Assembly: GCA_030280995.1 (NCBI GenBank)
Contig: JASXTE010000008.1
Coordinates: 24,363,193-24,427,192, forward strand
Length of the DNA stretch: 64,000 bases
DNA from: Hemileia vastatrix
Taxonomy: Eukaryota > Basidiomycota > Pucciniomycetes > Pucciniales > Zaghouaniaceae
Direction: 5' to 3'
Below, piece by piece: positions 1 through 10,358 of the stretch (positions are counted from its first letter, which is position 1; each line of letters starts with the position of its first letter). A model generated the notes under the pieces. That model was not told the origin of the DNA, made no database searches, and saw only the letters and a program-made list of their open reading frames with translations. The position numbers and the translations under genes were made by a program.

Positions 1-787
1 ACTAGACTTACCCAGTAAAATAATTAATTATCTTACTGAGATGAAGCCACGCCTTTTAATCCTTATTAATAATTAGTTATTTACAAACTACTTATGTATT
101 ACTTACAACTAACTAGCTAAGTACAATAAGTAATGTAAAAAATTAATAAAAATAAGTAACTGTCACATACATTTTTTCCCTAACACCGTGCTCAGTAATA
201 CAGATGAGAGGGAATAAAAATAGTATTAAAAATATAAAAATATAAAAAGAAAAAAACTTTTCAAATTCCTTTATTTAAATTTTGTTAAATCAACATTTTA
301 AATCAAATGTTTTTGTACTAAATGTGATGAACCAAGGGATTTAAAGTTTCATTTCAAATAAAGTGATATCTTTTATTGACGCACTATTTAGTATATTTTT
401 TATTATTTCACATACACTCTTTATTTAGTTTCTTTTTCCCATACCCTTGTATTAAGTTTTGTTAACTCCGTGTCTTTATTTGTCCCTCCTTTGCCTATAT
501 AAGGCCTCTCTCTTGGTTGTTTTTGATTCATTCCATTACTTACTTATTTTATTAAATCAATTACTACCATTAAAATATTTATTACTATTTATTATTTTTT
601 TAGTACTTACAACTACGTAATTCTAATTCATTAATTATAATAATAATTAAAACTTTTACCTCTTATTATTTGAGTAATTAATCTTTAAGATAGAGAATAC
701 GTACCTGAGTTTGAAAACCCTAAAAATTGTTGTTACCACCATTGGACCTCTCCATAAAACCTTCTATACTTGAAAGAGACCTTGACA
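1..787 (+). repeat. 5' LTR of chromovirus A1 (window starts inside it)
   Basis: Matches the two LTRs of element A2 (19788-20595 and 27611-28419) read on the opposite strand. By that comparison the first 14 or so bases, beginning TGTCAGCC, lie outside the window. The LTR ends in CCTTGACA at 787 and is followed by a primer-binding-site candidate. It is clearly diverged from the A2 LTRs, so A1 is a separate, old insertion. No matching 3' LTR is present because A1 is truncated at about 7392. Confidence 0.85.
496..503 (+). promoter_or_regulatory. TATA box of the A1 LTR
   Basis: TATATAAG in the context CCTATATAAGGCC. The same box is kept in the A2 5' LTR (27899-27906, minus strand), as expected for the U3 promoter of the element. 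Confidence 0.6.
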
Positions 788-806
788 ATTGGAGGCCTTC
801 CTGAAT
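788..806 (+). other. Candidate primer-binding site of A1
   Basis: ATTGGAGGCCTTCCTGAA directly follows the LTR end. A2 has CTTGAGGCCCTTTCC and F has ATTGGGGGTCTTTCC at the same place, so a TTGGAGGYCTTTCC-like site is shared. The tRNA primer was not identified. Confidence 0.45.
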
Positions 807-1051
807 CGTTGACGGCGCATTTTTATTTTAAGGACCAGAGACCATGGGACCATCACCATTAAGGTACGTATAAGGACGAGTGGACAAAAAAAACGACAAA
901 CGTCATACGTCATGTGACTTATTTTTTTGCTGTGAACGGGAATCAAACCGCGCTCCAAAACTTAAGCTTATATACTATCTAATAGTTATATATTTTGTGG
1001 TAAGTATTGATTACTATTTGTGGGTCACTTTGCACTCTTCATACTCTACGT

Positions 1052-2176
1052 TGTGGTAGCCTAAAGTTTAGTATGGCACCTAAGTACGTAAATGGAGTTA
1101 TTACGGCGTGCAAGATTGGAATTATTAATTTTTTATAAAAGGGTTTTATTTAATTTTTTTGAGTTTTAAATATGAAGAAATTGGTCAAGAGCAAATGCCT
1201 ACGCAAAAACAATTTATTTTACGGAGAAAACTTATTTTTACGGTCTGAAAAGTTTATTAGTATCAAGTCGAGTTACTCAAGAACCTTGGGAAATTTTTCC
1301 AGAATTTTTACTATTTTTCTTATATTTTTAAATGAATTTTAAAGTTTTATAGAAATATTTACGTTTTCAGAAAATTACTTAACTTTGTTGAATTTTCAGG
1401 GGGTAATTAGAGCTGCGCAAAATACGAAAATTAGTTTGGAATATAAAGGGGAAGTAGCTCTATCATGTGTAATGTTTCTAGATTTTTTATTATAGTTTTT
1501 AAGGTTCTAATTGAGTCCGGAAGTCTGGACGGACTCCGTACGGACTCTGTACGGACTCTGCTTTGACTCTGTACGGGCTCCGGATTGACTCTGGGAGAGC
1601 TCTGGAGGGGAAAACTTAGGCACGTGACTAGGAATACTTAAGCGCCTCTCAAACTCGAAATTGAGAGGGGGGGATACATCATACAGCTTAATCTTTAACC
1701 ACCACGGTCTCATTTTTTATTACTCAACAAATTAAATAAATTTGTAATACCCTTATAACTTTATATTTTATATATAACATTTTAGAAATACTACTCAACA
1801 ATTTAAATCACACTTCATACAGGGTATCTTTAGAAAGGTCTTCATCGCTGGGACTTGATTATTGCTGTCTCATAAAAATTCAAATTATTATAAAAACATA
1901 AAAGTCAATCTTTTCAGATTTTTCACTGGTACACCTTAATTGTTGTTATCAGTATTTCTTTTCTCAACAGCCACATTCTTTAAATCTCAATAAGCGTTTA
2001 ACATATCAGGGTTTCATTATTTGTTAACAATCAGATTCAAGTAGACTGGTTAGCTTAGTGATTTAGAATTCCCATTTTGTTATTTTTTATTGGAAGGATG
2101 GGGTTTTCAGCTAAATCCACATATCTCCTCCGGATTCTGCTTACAGCAAGGCGACTGTAAGAGTTTACCTTACCTT
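1052..2176 (+). repeat. Solo LTR of the C/D family nested in the A1 leader
   Basis: Starts TGTGGTAGCCTAAAGTTTAG and ends near CTGTAAGAGTTTACCTTACC. It is collinear with the reverse-strand copy at 17043-18133 and related to the LTRs of C (34288-35410), D and H. In A2 the flanking leader sequences are contiguous (GTCCATGTATATC), which shows this is an insertion. The flanks ACGT and ATGT look like a diverged target duplication; the exact 3' end is uncertain by a few bases. Small ORFs inside it (for example near 1507-1713) are not supported as genes. Confidence 0.8.
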
Positions 2177-2203
2177 AATGTATTTCCTTTTACTCAGCAC
2201 TCT

Positions 2204-2726
2204 GTAAGTGGCATTAATTTGCTCATTTAACAGGGGGAGATGGCTAGTAAATTGGAATTAAATTTTATTTATTTATTTTATTTTTCCTAGTTGACAAAGA
2301 TAGAGCAATTAGGTTCTTAGTCCTAGAGGTAATAAATTATATATTAAAAACTCTTTTCATTATAATTTTCAGTTGACTCTTGTCCTGATATATTAAAATT
2401 TTATTTGTTCCAGTTGACAAATTGTCCTGACAATAAATTTTTTTAAAATTCATATTTAATATTTCAGTAGACATTAAGTCCTGTTAATTATTAAATTCTC
2501 AGTTGATTTAAAATCCTGATAATAATTATCATAAAATTGTTAATTAGAAGTTTAAATTTAATTCTTCAGTTTATTATTATATCCTGGTTTTAAATTGTTT
2601 TGAATTAATAAATTGATTATTATTGTAGATGATTTTATCCTGAAAAATTTTATTTTATTATTTTTCTTTTAAATAAAAGTAAAAATACAAACTAATTCAT
2701 CTTATTGTCTCCCTCTCTCATTGCAG
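2204..2726 (+). other. Putative leader intron of A1
   Basis: A consensus donor (CTCT then GTAAGTGGC) at 2204 and a pyrimidine-rich acceptor (CCCTCTCTCATTGCAG) ending at 2726, 12 bases before the gag ATG. A2 keeps the identical donor at 27321 and an acceptor (TTTCTTTCTCTCAG, with ACTGAT upstream) at 26665. Element F has its own leader intron just before gag. Splicing is inferred only from these signals. Confidence 0.5.
2288..2642 (+). repeat. Degenerate hairpin-repeat array in the A1 leader
   Basis: Six to seven units of the form TCAGTTGAC, a 5-6 base spacer, then GTCCTGA. Clear units start near 2369, 2410, 2464, 2499 and 2566, with weaker ones near 2288 and 2625. Each can fold as TCAG/CTGA plus GAC/GTC around a short AT loop. 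Nine units of the same motif occur in A2. The array lies wholly inside the putative leader intron. Confidence 0.65.
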
Positions 2727-2877
2727 TAAGAATTAGAAATGACTGATCAAGGTGTCTCTGCTGCACGTGAAGAGGAATTGGATTTAATTGATTATGATGA
2801 GGCTACTTCTGTGAGCTCTCATTTAACTAGTAAATTATCTCAAATTAATCAATCAATTCACCAATCAGGATGTAGAA

Positions 2878-3357
2878 ATGGAGGAAGTGGAAATTCCGGT
2901 AGAAACAACTCAGGAACAGAAACCTGTAATAAACCACCCAGAAGAACTTCCAAAAGGCTTCAAAATAAAAACGATGCCACTACCTCAACAAGTAAAGAAC
3001 ATGTCAACACACATAAAGGAATTAAGGACAGAAAACTTGATATTGAGGTCAAGAGTAGATGCTCTAGAGGAAAAGGTAAGAAAAATAGATGCTTTTCTTC
3101 AAGAGAAGAGGAAACCTCCTCCTTCCAGGGATCTTCATCAATTGGCTCCCCAGCAGCCAGAGAAGGTGGAAGTAACCAAGTGGCAGTGGGATTGGCTAAA
3201 CACTCAGTGGGATTACCTGTCTCAAAATCAACAGACTCAATTGCCCCAAGCAGTTCCATCAAGACCCAACATCCAAGTCAACCCCACACCTCCTTACCCC
3301 TATCAAGGAGGAAGAAGAAGAAAAAACAATATGATCTTGCCCAAAAAACCTTGGTAA
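2878..3357 (+). CDS. Overlapping alternative-frame ORF in A1 gag (159 aa)
   Basis: An uninterrupted ATG-to-TAA frame in the +1 frame relative to gag, although A1 gag-pol itself is riddled with stops. Residues about 30-85 form a heptad-like charged coiled coil (QQVKNMSTHIKELRTENL). Residues about 112-125 carry a tryptophan motif (KWQWDWLNTQWDYL), then a Pro/Tyr stretch, a GGRRRK basic patch and a Pro-Trp terminus. A2 (26498-26211) and F (42967-42506) have the same architecture in the same relative frame. Function is unknown. The gag frame here is low complexity, which suggests the alternative frame is the structured product. It could be a small accessory protein of the retrotransposon. Confidence 0.55.
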   Translation: MEEVEIPVETTQEQKPVINHPEELPKGFKIKTMPLPQQVKNMSTHIKELRTENLILRSRVDALEEKVRKIDAFLQEKRKPPPSRDLHQLAPQQPEKVEVTKWQWDWLNTQWDYLSQNQQTQLPQAVPSRPNIQVNPTPPYPYQGGRRRKNNMILPKKPW

Positions 3358-3411
3358 GCCCCTCTATTGATTCACAAGTACCATTTCTTGTAACTAATTC
3401 AGTTCCCTCAG
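3354..3411 (+). other. Intron-like segment at the end of the overlapping ORF (A1)
   Basis: 58 bases from GTAAGCC to TTCCCTCAG with TAACTAAT as branch-point candidate. It begins exactly inside the terminal Trp codon of the overlapping ORF. F has a 52-base segment at the same place (42509-42458: GTAAGT, TACTGAT, ATATAG), and A2 has a 58-base version with a mutated donor. Both lengths are 3n+1, so removal would shift the gag frame to an early stop, giving a short N-terminal Gag instead of Gag-Pol. Confidence 0.4.
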
Positions 3412-5550
3412 GTAATTCTGGAAGAGGAGATGAGACTGTGAGAGCTGTAGAGGCTTAGAACAGTAGACAAATTACTCAAATTTCAAATGTATCTAATCCT
3501 TTAGTTCTAATTGCTACTTCAATGATAAATCCTGATATCAATATTATTGATGAAACACTTGAACCTGAGTTTTATGAGATTCTGGAAAGTTACTCTGTTT
3601 CCTTACTGAGAAACACTCCAGATGTAGCTAACATCAATGATGAATATTTGAGGGATATTATTGCTAAACAAAATCATATCATGAACAACATGCAATTGAC
3701 TCAGAAATATAATAGTTTGTTAACTGAACAGGGTTATCAAGCATTGAGGAGTGAGTTACAGAGAGTTTCTGATGATTTGTTTCATTATAAAGCAACCCAT
3801 GAAAAGAAAGTTGCTTTATGGAAAAATATAAAAAATGATTTGTCTAAACTGAAAGATACTGTATCTAACTGTTTCCTGGAGCTAGAGATAGATAAGATGA
3901 AGCTGAAAAGATTAAGTGATCATTATTTATCTTTTAAAAATAAAACCCAGTTATCTTTTGCAAAAGTCAATGAGAGCTTATCTAGTCTTCCAAAAGTGAA
4001 AACCAGACTAACAACCATTGAAGAAAAATTGAATTCATTGTTTAATGATGAAAAATATTCTGAAACTTCTTTGAAGGAACATAGGGTACAGGATGCTCCA
4101 AGTTTACCTGTTGCTAGTTCATCTAAAGTAAAATTAGATTCAGAAATGCCTGTTGATACCACTGAGTTTCCATCAAAAATTGATGATGCACCAGGATCTT
4201 CAACAGAGGGATTATACAATGAGAAATCTGCACAACTAGAGAATTTAAAGCTGCTTCTTACTCAGAAACAAGCTGGTACTAAGAAAACTCCTTCAAATTA
4301 AAAGAATTGGCCAAAACTTGACCAGTACCCAACATTTGATGGTGATTCTTCTTCTGACTGGAAGCAATTTATTTGCAGAACTTATAACTTAAAAAATTCT
4401 TACAAACTCCCAGATGAAGAAATTGTGTCTAAGTTAATTTCTTTGTTTACTAATGTTGCCCTAATGTTGTATGAATATGTTCTCCTTGACAGAAATGACT
4501 ACTCATGGGAAGATTGGAAAAAATTGATTTAAGCACAATTTGGTGGCTCCAAGTTCAGAATGGCTCAACAAAGGCAGTATGAGGAAACTAGATATAGCTC
4601 TCCCACTGATAAACCCATTGATTTCTTAATGAAACTTGTAAAAATCTTGAGGGCAATAGACCCAAATATGGAGTTTGAGTTATGGAAGGACAGGATCCTT
4701 TATAAATTACCAATGTCTCTGAGAGACTTAATAGTGTCTAGGACTGAGTTCTCCAGAGAACCCTCTTCTTTCATTAATACTTGCAATGAGATCCTTCTAA
4801 ACAACAAGTATGATGCCAGAAGATCCATTCCTAGGACCCCTTTGGAGAAATCCTCCACTTACCAACAGAAACCTCTGGAATAGGTTGAAAAACCTTCTGC
4901 CACTGTTTCACCTAAAAAGTATGCAACAAACACTTGCTTTAAATGCAACAAGCCTTGGAAGAAAGGCCATGTTTGTGACAAGAGGATAAATCTTTTGAAA
5001 AAACTGAGGAGAAGGCTGATGACACATTAGAACTGGATGATACTTCAAGTGATTGTGCCAGCAATATTTCATATGAATCTCAACAAGAAATCTTGATGCT
5101 GCAAGAAGATATTCATTATTTAAATACTATTGATATTGATAAAAATGATTTATCTACAGTTGAGGATGCTGAAATCAAAAGAAACATTGAGGATGGCTCA
5201 ATTGTAATTTCCCCTCTCAAAGCACCAGTTTTGATCAATGGAACCAGCATGGAAGTTGTTCTGGTTTCTGGATCTGGAGGAAGTGTAGTATCTGAAAAAG
5301 CACTTGCTTCAGTGGATCAAGACTATACATAAAAACTGATGCCTATCACTTCTGAAAATTGGAGAGGTTATGGCTCTGTTTTGTCCCCCATTGGTAAATA
5401 CAAAGCCACAGTGTTTTTTAAATATAACCATGGTTTTGTAAGAGCTATTTGTGATTTTGTTGTCATGAAAAATGATAATTTAAGCAGTTGGTTTATCAAA
5501 GGAAATGAAATTTTAACCAAATATGGCATAAAATTAGATCCTTCAAACCA

Positions 5551-7392
5551 ATGCTTCACAATGGGGATAATTGGAAGAGAAAAATTAAGTTTTCCTCCCC
5601 CAAAAAATTATTAAAACCAGAATTGAACACATGTAATTCTGTAGTTCAACATAAAGGAAGATCTACAAAAGAAATGCATGCCCCTATGTTTCAAATTAAA
5701 AATTCCTCTTTTGGAGAACAGCTTTCTGGTAAGGATAAAGATTCCATCATTAACTTGATAAAGTCTTTTCTTATGGCCTTTTCTCATGGGTCACATGAAC
5801 TAGGATTAGTTAAAGAAGAAATGAAACTCTCATTTTCTTGTCCATTAACTGATATACCACCTAGTTTTAAGAAGAAGCCTTATCCTGCTTCTCCCACAAG
5901 GAGAAAAGAAATTGAAGACAATATCTCTACCCTTTTAAAAATGAATATTATTGAAAAGGTAGTTGAAACACCTAAATATTGTGTTATCTCACCTGTCCTA
6001 ATTTCCTATGAGAAAGATAAAGCCAGGTTATGTGGTGATTACAGAGCACTAAATACTTATACTGTTGATGATATCTATCCTTTGCCTAGAATTAGCTCTA
6101 TACATGCTACCTTACAGGGTGCTAAATATATCAGCTGTTTGGATGGTAATAAGGGATATCACCAGGTACCTGTTGAGAAAAATTCTCAGAATTTTCTGAT
6201 GATTGCTACTCATATGGGTATTTATAAGTATGTTAGGATGCCATTTGGCCCTAAAAATGCCCCTTCAGTTTTTCAAAAAGTCATGGATAACACATTCCAT
6301 CAGGAGATAATTGAAGGATGGCTGATGGTTTATATTGATGATATCATTATATCCTCACAAACATTTGAGGACCATCTCAACCACCTGTGTAAAGTGTTCC
6401 AAAAAATGGATGAGATAAATATGACACTTGCTTTAAAGAAATGTAAATTTGGTTTCAATTCTTTAAAAGTTCTTGGTCATGTTGTTTCAGTCTTACAGAT
6501 ATGTTTTGAGCAAAACAAAGTGGCAGCCATACAACAGGTGAAGGCTCCTAATACAGTTAGAGAGCTACAGAGTTTTTAGGGAATGTGTGGATACTATAGA
6601 CAGTATATTAAAAATTACCAAGTCATAGCTTTACCACTGACCCAATTAACTAGAAAGGATTTTGCTTTTGTCTGGAATAGTGAAAGACAAAGGGCCTTTG
6701 GCACTATGAAACACTGTTTTATGTCAGCACCTATTCTTGCTTTACCTGACTTTAATCAGCCGTTTGTTTTATATACTGATGCCAGCTTAATTGGTCTGGG
6801 TGCTGCCCTCCATCAAAAACAAGTGATGAATGATAAAGTATCAGAAGTAGTAATTTGTTATATTTCAAGAACCTTGAGAAACAGTGAATTGAAATATGGT
6901 GATACTCAATTGGAATGCTTAGCTGTAGTATGGGCTCTAGAAAAGCTACATTATTACCTAGATGACCAGAAATTTGAACTTGTCACTGACTGCAGTGCAT
7001 TTAAATCCCTTTTAAACTTGAAAACACCTAACAGACATATGTTCAGATAGCAGTTAGCTGTTCAAGAATACAGAGGGAGAATGACAATTATTCATAGGGC
7101 TGGTATTGTTCACTCAAATGTGGATATGTTATCAATGTTACCTTTACCAAATGATGACTCTAATCCTGTTTATGATCCTGAGGATGAAATCATTCATATT
7201 CATGAGATATATGTGGTTGATATGGAGGAAGAGCTATTACAGCTTATTCTGGATTCATATGATAAGGACACTGACTTAAAAAAGTTATGCACCATATTAA
7301 ATGATTCAAAAAATTCTTCAATACAAGCATTAATTAAAACCCTTCCAACAAAGTACCAAAAAGCTTTGGAAAAAGGTAAATTTTCAACTGAT
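5551..7392 (+). pseudogene. pol: A1 reverse transcriptase, RNase H and integrase start, truncated
   Basis: RT is recognisable from about 5850 to 6580 (LCGDYRALNTYTVDDIYPLP, YVRMPFGPKNAPSVFQ). The catalytic YIDD lies at about 6332. The connection domain reads SFxGMCGYYRQYIKNY. RNase H follows with FVLYTDASLIGLGAALHQ at about 6763 and VTDCSAFKSLL near 6980. A stop replaces the Leu of SFLGM (about 6577) and the Trp of MFRWQ (about 7048). Homology to A2 ends at about 7392, just after the KFSTD position, so most of the integrase, the chromodomain and the 3' LTR are missing. Compared with F, the remaining protein is collinear. Confidence 0.85.
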
Positions 7393-8574
7393 CACTTACC
7401 AGATTCACGTTCCTACAGAAAATCATCAATGGAAGAAAAAGGGGTTTGGGAAAAACTATCTCTGTTTCACTTTCTATGACTTTTGAAATTCAAAGTAGTT
7501 GATGGTCTTTGTTTTTTTTTTTTTGGAAGTAAAATTTTCCTCTTCATCATTGATGCTAGCTTCAGACTCACTTGCTTGAGGATCATGGGTCTGTTCATTA
7601 GCCTTTTTAGAAATAAAAAAAATAAAACAACTAGACAAGAAATAAAAACTTACTGGAGTGGGATCAAGTTAGTTTATATCTCCATGAGGATCTATTAGAA
7701 AGCTATATTGATTTGTTGAATTTAGAACAGGGGAGGCTTGAGTGGAGGAAGAGGATTGGAAAAGATTTCTTTTGACATAATATTCAGAGATAACATCTTC
7801 ACCAATTAAAATTCTTGGCAGGATTAACATCAGCTTTCTTTCAAAAAATAGCATCAATCTCTTTAAAGTATGGACATAGTTAATCAAGTTTATCATCTAT
7901 GGATTTTATGCCTTTACTGATATTTATTTCAGTAATACCAAAACCAGTAGAAAATCTAAGAGTATTTGCCTTCTTGTTTTTGGCTCGGTAAGGTTTGAAA
8001 CTTTCAGACATCTGTTTATGCAACAGATCAATCCTTCCCTTTGTCTTATTTCATAATTCATTGGCAATTAGAAGATAGCCATTGACTTTTGATGAAGGGG
8101 GAAATCCTACTTTAGTTGCATTATCAGTACCAAAACAAGAATCATAATTAATTTTTTATTTTTAGCCAGTTGATAAGTATGAGATTATCATCTTTTTTTA
8201 GTTGATCATTCTTTGATTTCTCAGCTGAGAAGGGAAAAGAGGGAATAATGGAATCTAAAGAACAACTGGGGGAAGGCTGCCTTTGAGAAGATCTATGATG
8301 ATGGTGAATGTTGAGATATTTGAATATTAAAAGGAGAAGAAAAAAGCAGATTAGATCGGGAGGGTTTTTTGACAGAATTGATTAGACAGGATGGGAGTAT
8401 GCAGCAAGGTAGGGAGGTTGGCACACCCTGAAAGTTATCCAAGATGTGGTTATGAAAAATTGAGGATAAAAATGTCAGATAGAGGTGAACATTGACACGT
8501 AAAACGTCTAATAACCCATTATTAGCAAAAATAATTGAAGAAGATAATTGGGGTATGATGATTTTTATGCGCAA
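7393..8574 (-). pseudogene. Relic of an intron-containing gene, unrecognised (possibly TE-associated)
   Basis: Reading from about 8574 downward, the N-terminal part is Ser/Pro/His-rich (HHHHRSSQRQPSPS). A conserved-looking domain follows (ILINWLKIKN, GFPPSSKVNGYLLIANEL, LHKQMSESFKPYRAKNKKA, FSTGFGITEINISKGI, DKLDxLCPYFKEIDAIF). The tail is acidic and Ser-rich (ASESEASINDEEENFTSKK). An intron at 7653-7603 has donor CCAGTAAGT and acceptor CTAAAAAG and joins two coding stretches. Further donor and acceptor signals lie near 7405-7425. Several in-frame stops show decay. The STGxGI...KL..CP pattern resembles expanded, DNA-binding-like families of rust genomes, but I cannot name it. It abuts the broken end of A1. 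Confidence 0.4.
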
Positions 8575-9394
8575 TTAATTTAATTGCGGATTGGTCAACA
8601 TTGATACCCCCTAATGTAAGTACAAAAATTATACAATATATTTTGAGACTTTGAGATCATAATGGCATGAAACATCCTAAAAAAAACTCAAAAATATTTT
8701 TCAATATTTATTAACCATAGATTTTATTCTCATAAAAATTGGATTTTTTATTCTTTTGATATAATAAAGATCAAGATAAGTTATATTTTTAATAGAATTG
8801 GGCCCATTTCCTGTTTTAACTTTTATGAATGTGGGATGTAAATCAATCTTACAAATTGTTCTATTGGCTAAATTTAATGTTAAATTATTTTAAAGAGTAT
8901 TTCAACTTCAATAATTGTTTTGAAAATGGATAAATAAATAATAATATTGATTGATATAATGAGAAAAGGTGTTTATTTCTCAATTTCTAACTGATAAAAA
9001 AATAATGAAATATAGAAATTCAATAAATATTTCTTAATGAATAATTTCTTAGAATATTGGATGTTTTATCTATATATTCATAGGGTGAATACTTTAAAAA
9101 TTTTTGTGAAATCTCTTATAATTCAAAGTATCTGAAAGTTTCATTAGATTCAAAAAATGAAAAAATTACAATTTTTCAAAATCTTATGAAGCCACAAGGC
9201 TAGATTGATAGTGGGGCTCATTTATTTTTTATCCCTTCAACAAATCCTCTAATTTAAGTATAAATATTTTTTGAAATATCAATCAACTGTGGTTCAATGA
9301 AGGTTCAAATTAGTTTGAAGATGTTTTCAAAGTAAATTTACAATTTCTTCATTATTTTTTCATCACTTCCTCTATGTGTGCTTAAATATATATA
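8575..9394. other. AT-rich stretch without recognised feature
   Basis: No reading frame, repeat boundary or homology to the other families in this window was seen. It may be the interior of the CACTA element whose end lies at 9451. Confidence 0.4.
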
Positions 9395-9451
9395 AATTAG
9401 GGTTCAAGGTTGCAGACTTGCTAGCAAGTCCACCCTGCATATTGTGTGGTG
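9395..9451 (-). repeat. Terminus of a CACTA-type element
   Basis: Read on the minus strand it begins CACCACACAATATGCAGGG and contains the near-palindrome GGACTTGCTAGCAAGTCT, as in the three MITEs at 47144, 60460 and 62553. The three bases beyond the terminus are TGT (9452-9454). The opposite terminus was not found in the window upstream. Either the element is large and its other end is lost, or this copy is truncated. Confidence 0.6.
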
Positions 9452-9472
9452 TGTAAGATTATTTCACATGAT
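9452..9472 (-). pseudogene. Fragment of element D integrase between CACTA and E
   Basis: On the minus strand these bases continue the D integrase fragment of 18935-19286 (GAAGATTTATC joined to ATGTGAAATAATCTTACA). They align with C near 51900-51930 (GAATTATTATGTGTAATAAT). ATGAT (9468-9472) is the target duplication of element E. Confidence 0.6.
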
Positions 9473-10281
9473 TGTCACGTGCCACGTGAGACTCGAGACA
9501 AAAGAAGCTCATTAAATCAATAATACAGAGGTCTAAATCCATACTGGAAGTGCAGAAAAATATTCTACATAGCAACTGCAACTTTCCTTTGTGTACTCAC
9601 TATTCAACCGCGCTAGTCTAAACTTTAAATCTAAATTAGTCAATCTCTCAATAGTGTGTTTAGTCTTTTCTTTGATAAGCGACACACAGCGCAATATTTA
9701 ATGTAATATACCGCTAAAAGTTTTATTAAGTATCTGTGGGTTATTAACAGGGGTAGTGAGCATGGACAGGATGGTTAGTGGAGGATTAAAGGGTTAACGG
9801 ATGTTAGTGAGGAGGGTCCAGGTGTAACAGGTGTATTTTTGTAGGTCTGGGGAGTGCCGAATGATGGAGGGGTTTGAGGTCATTGCAAGGAGGGGTAATG
9901 GATATAAAAGGGGTTGAATTGTGGTTCGATATTTCTTTAGAATTAAATTATAAAACGTATATATAGTTAATAGTGGTAAAGCTTCAGGTTAAATCATTAT
10001 TATTGTACATTTCCTTATTTTTCTAAGTAATCATATCTAAATCTTAAATCTTTAATTATTGAGTTTCCAACCCTTTGTGAGATCTTAAGAATATTAATAT
10101 TACCTTTAAATCATATTAGAATTCTTATCGAACATATCTCAAACCAGTAGCTCTTCCTTTGAGTCATCTTCAAATCACTTCCTCAAACATTTCCTCTGTG
10201 CTTCAAAGAAGTTTCTAAACTACTCTTTTCATCTCACTTCCAGGAACACCCTGAACCTTGTGTGTAGGTTGTCTGGTGACA
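9473..10281 (+). repeat. 5' LTR of element E
   Basis: 809 bp, TGTCACGTGCCACGTGAG to GTCTGGTGACA, collinear with 18143-18934. The bases after it do not show an obvious TGG-type primer-binding site. Confidence 0.9.
9903..9910 (+). promoter_or_regulatory. TATA box of the E 5' LTR
   Basis: TATAAAAG in GGATATAAAAGGGG. The 3' LTR has lost this box through a deletion of about 17 bases near 18560. Confidence 0.55.
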
Positions 10282-10358
10282 GTATAATTTAATTCTCCAT
10301 AGTTCTCATTCTTTGGCACTACTACGTCCTTTTTTTCAGGTGTTTAAATTCTTTGGAA

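Larger units (their letters stand above)
2739..5614 (+). pseudogene. gag: A1 gag and protease, decayed
   Basis: Begins at ATG 2739 (MTDQGVSAAREEELDL). The N-terminal part is Ser/Lys/Arg-rich and low complexity. It is followed by coiled-coil segments (3522-4040) and a Ty3-type Gag core (about 4300-4860, WKQFICRTYNLK, AQFGGSKF). The CCHC knuckle CFKCNKPWKKGHVC lies at 4937-4978. The protease position reads VLVSGSGGSVVS, so the catalytic Asp-Thr-Gly is lost. In-frame stops occur near 3456, 4299, 4530, 4881 and 5330, with a frameshift near 5000. The matching frame of A2 has sense codons at these sites. It would have formed the particle shell and matured Gag-Pol; it is dead now. Confidence 0.85.

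Noticed and set aside
2204..2232. Very short intron GTAAGT...AACAG directly after the leader donor
   Set aside because: About 30 bases is too short for a spliceosomal intron. The downstream pyrimidine-rich acceptor before gag is the better partner.
2878..3458. Splicing of the 58-base segment as a way to fuse the overlapping ORF to gag-pol
   Set aside because: Frame arithmetic excludes it: the alternative frame reads TGG TAA at the junction whether spliced or not, and the spliced frame is not the gag frame downstream.
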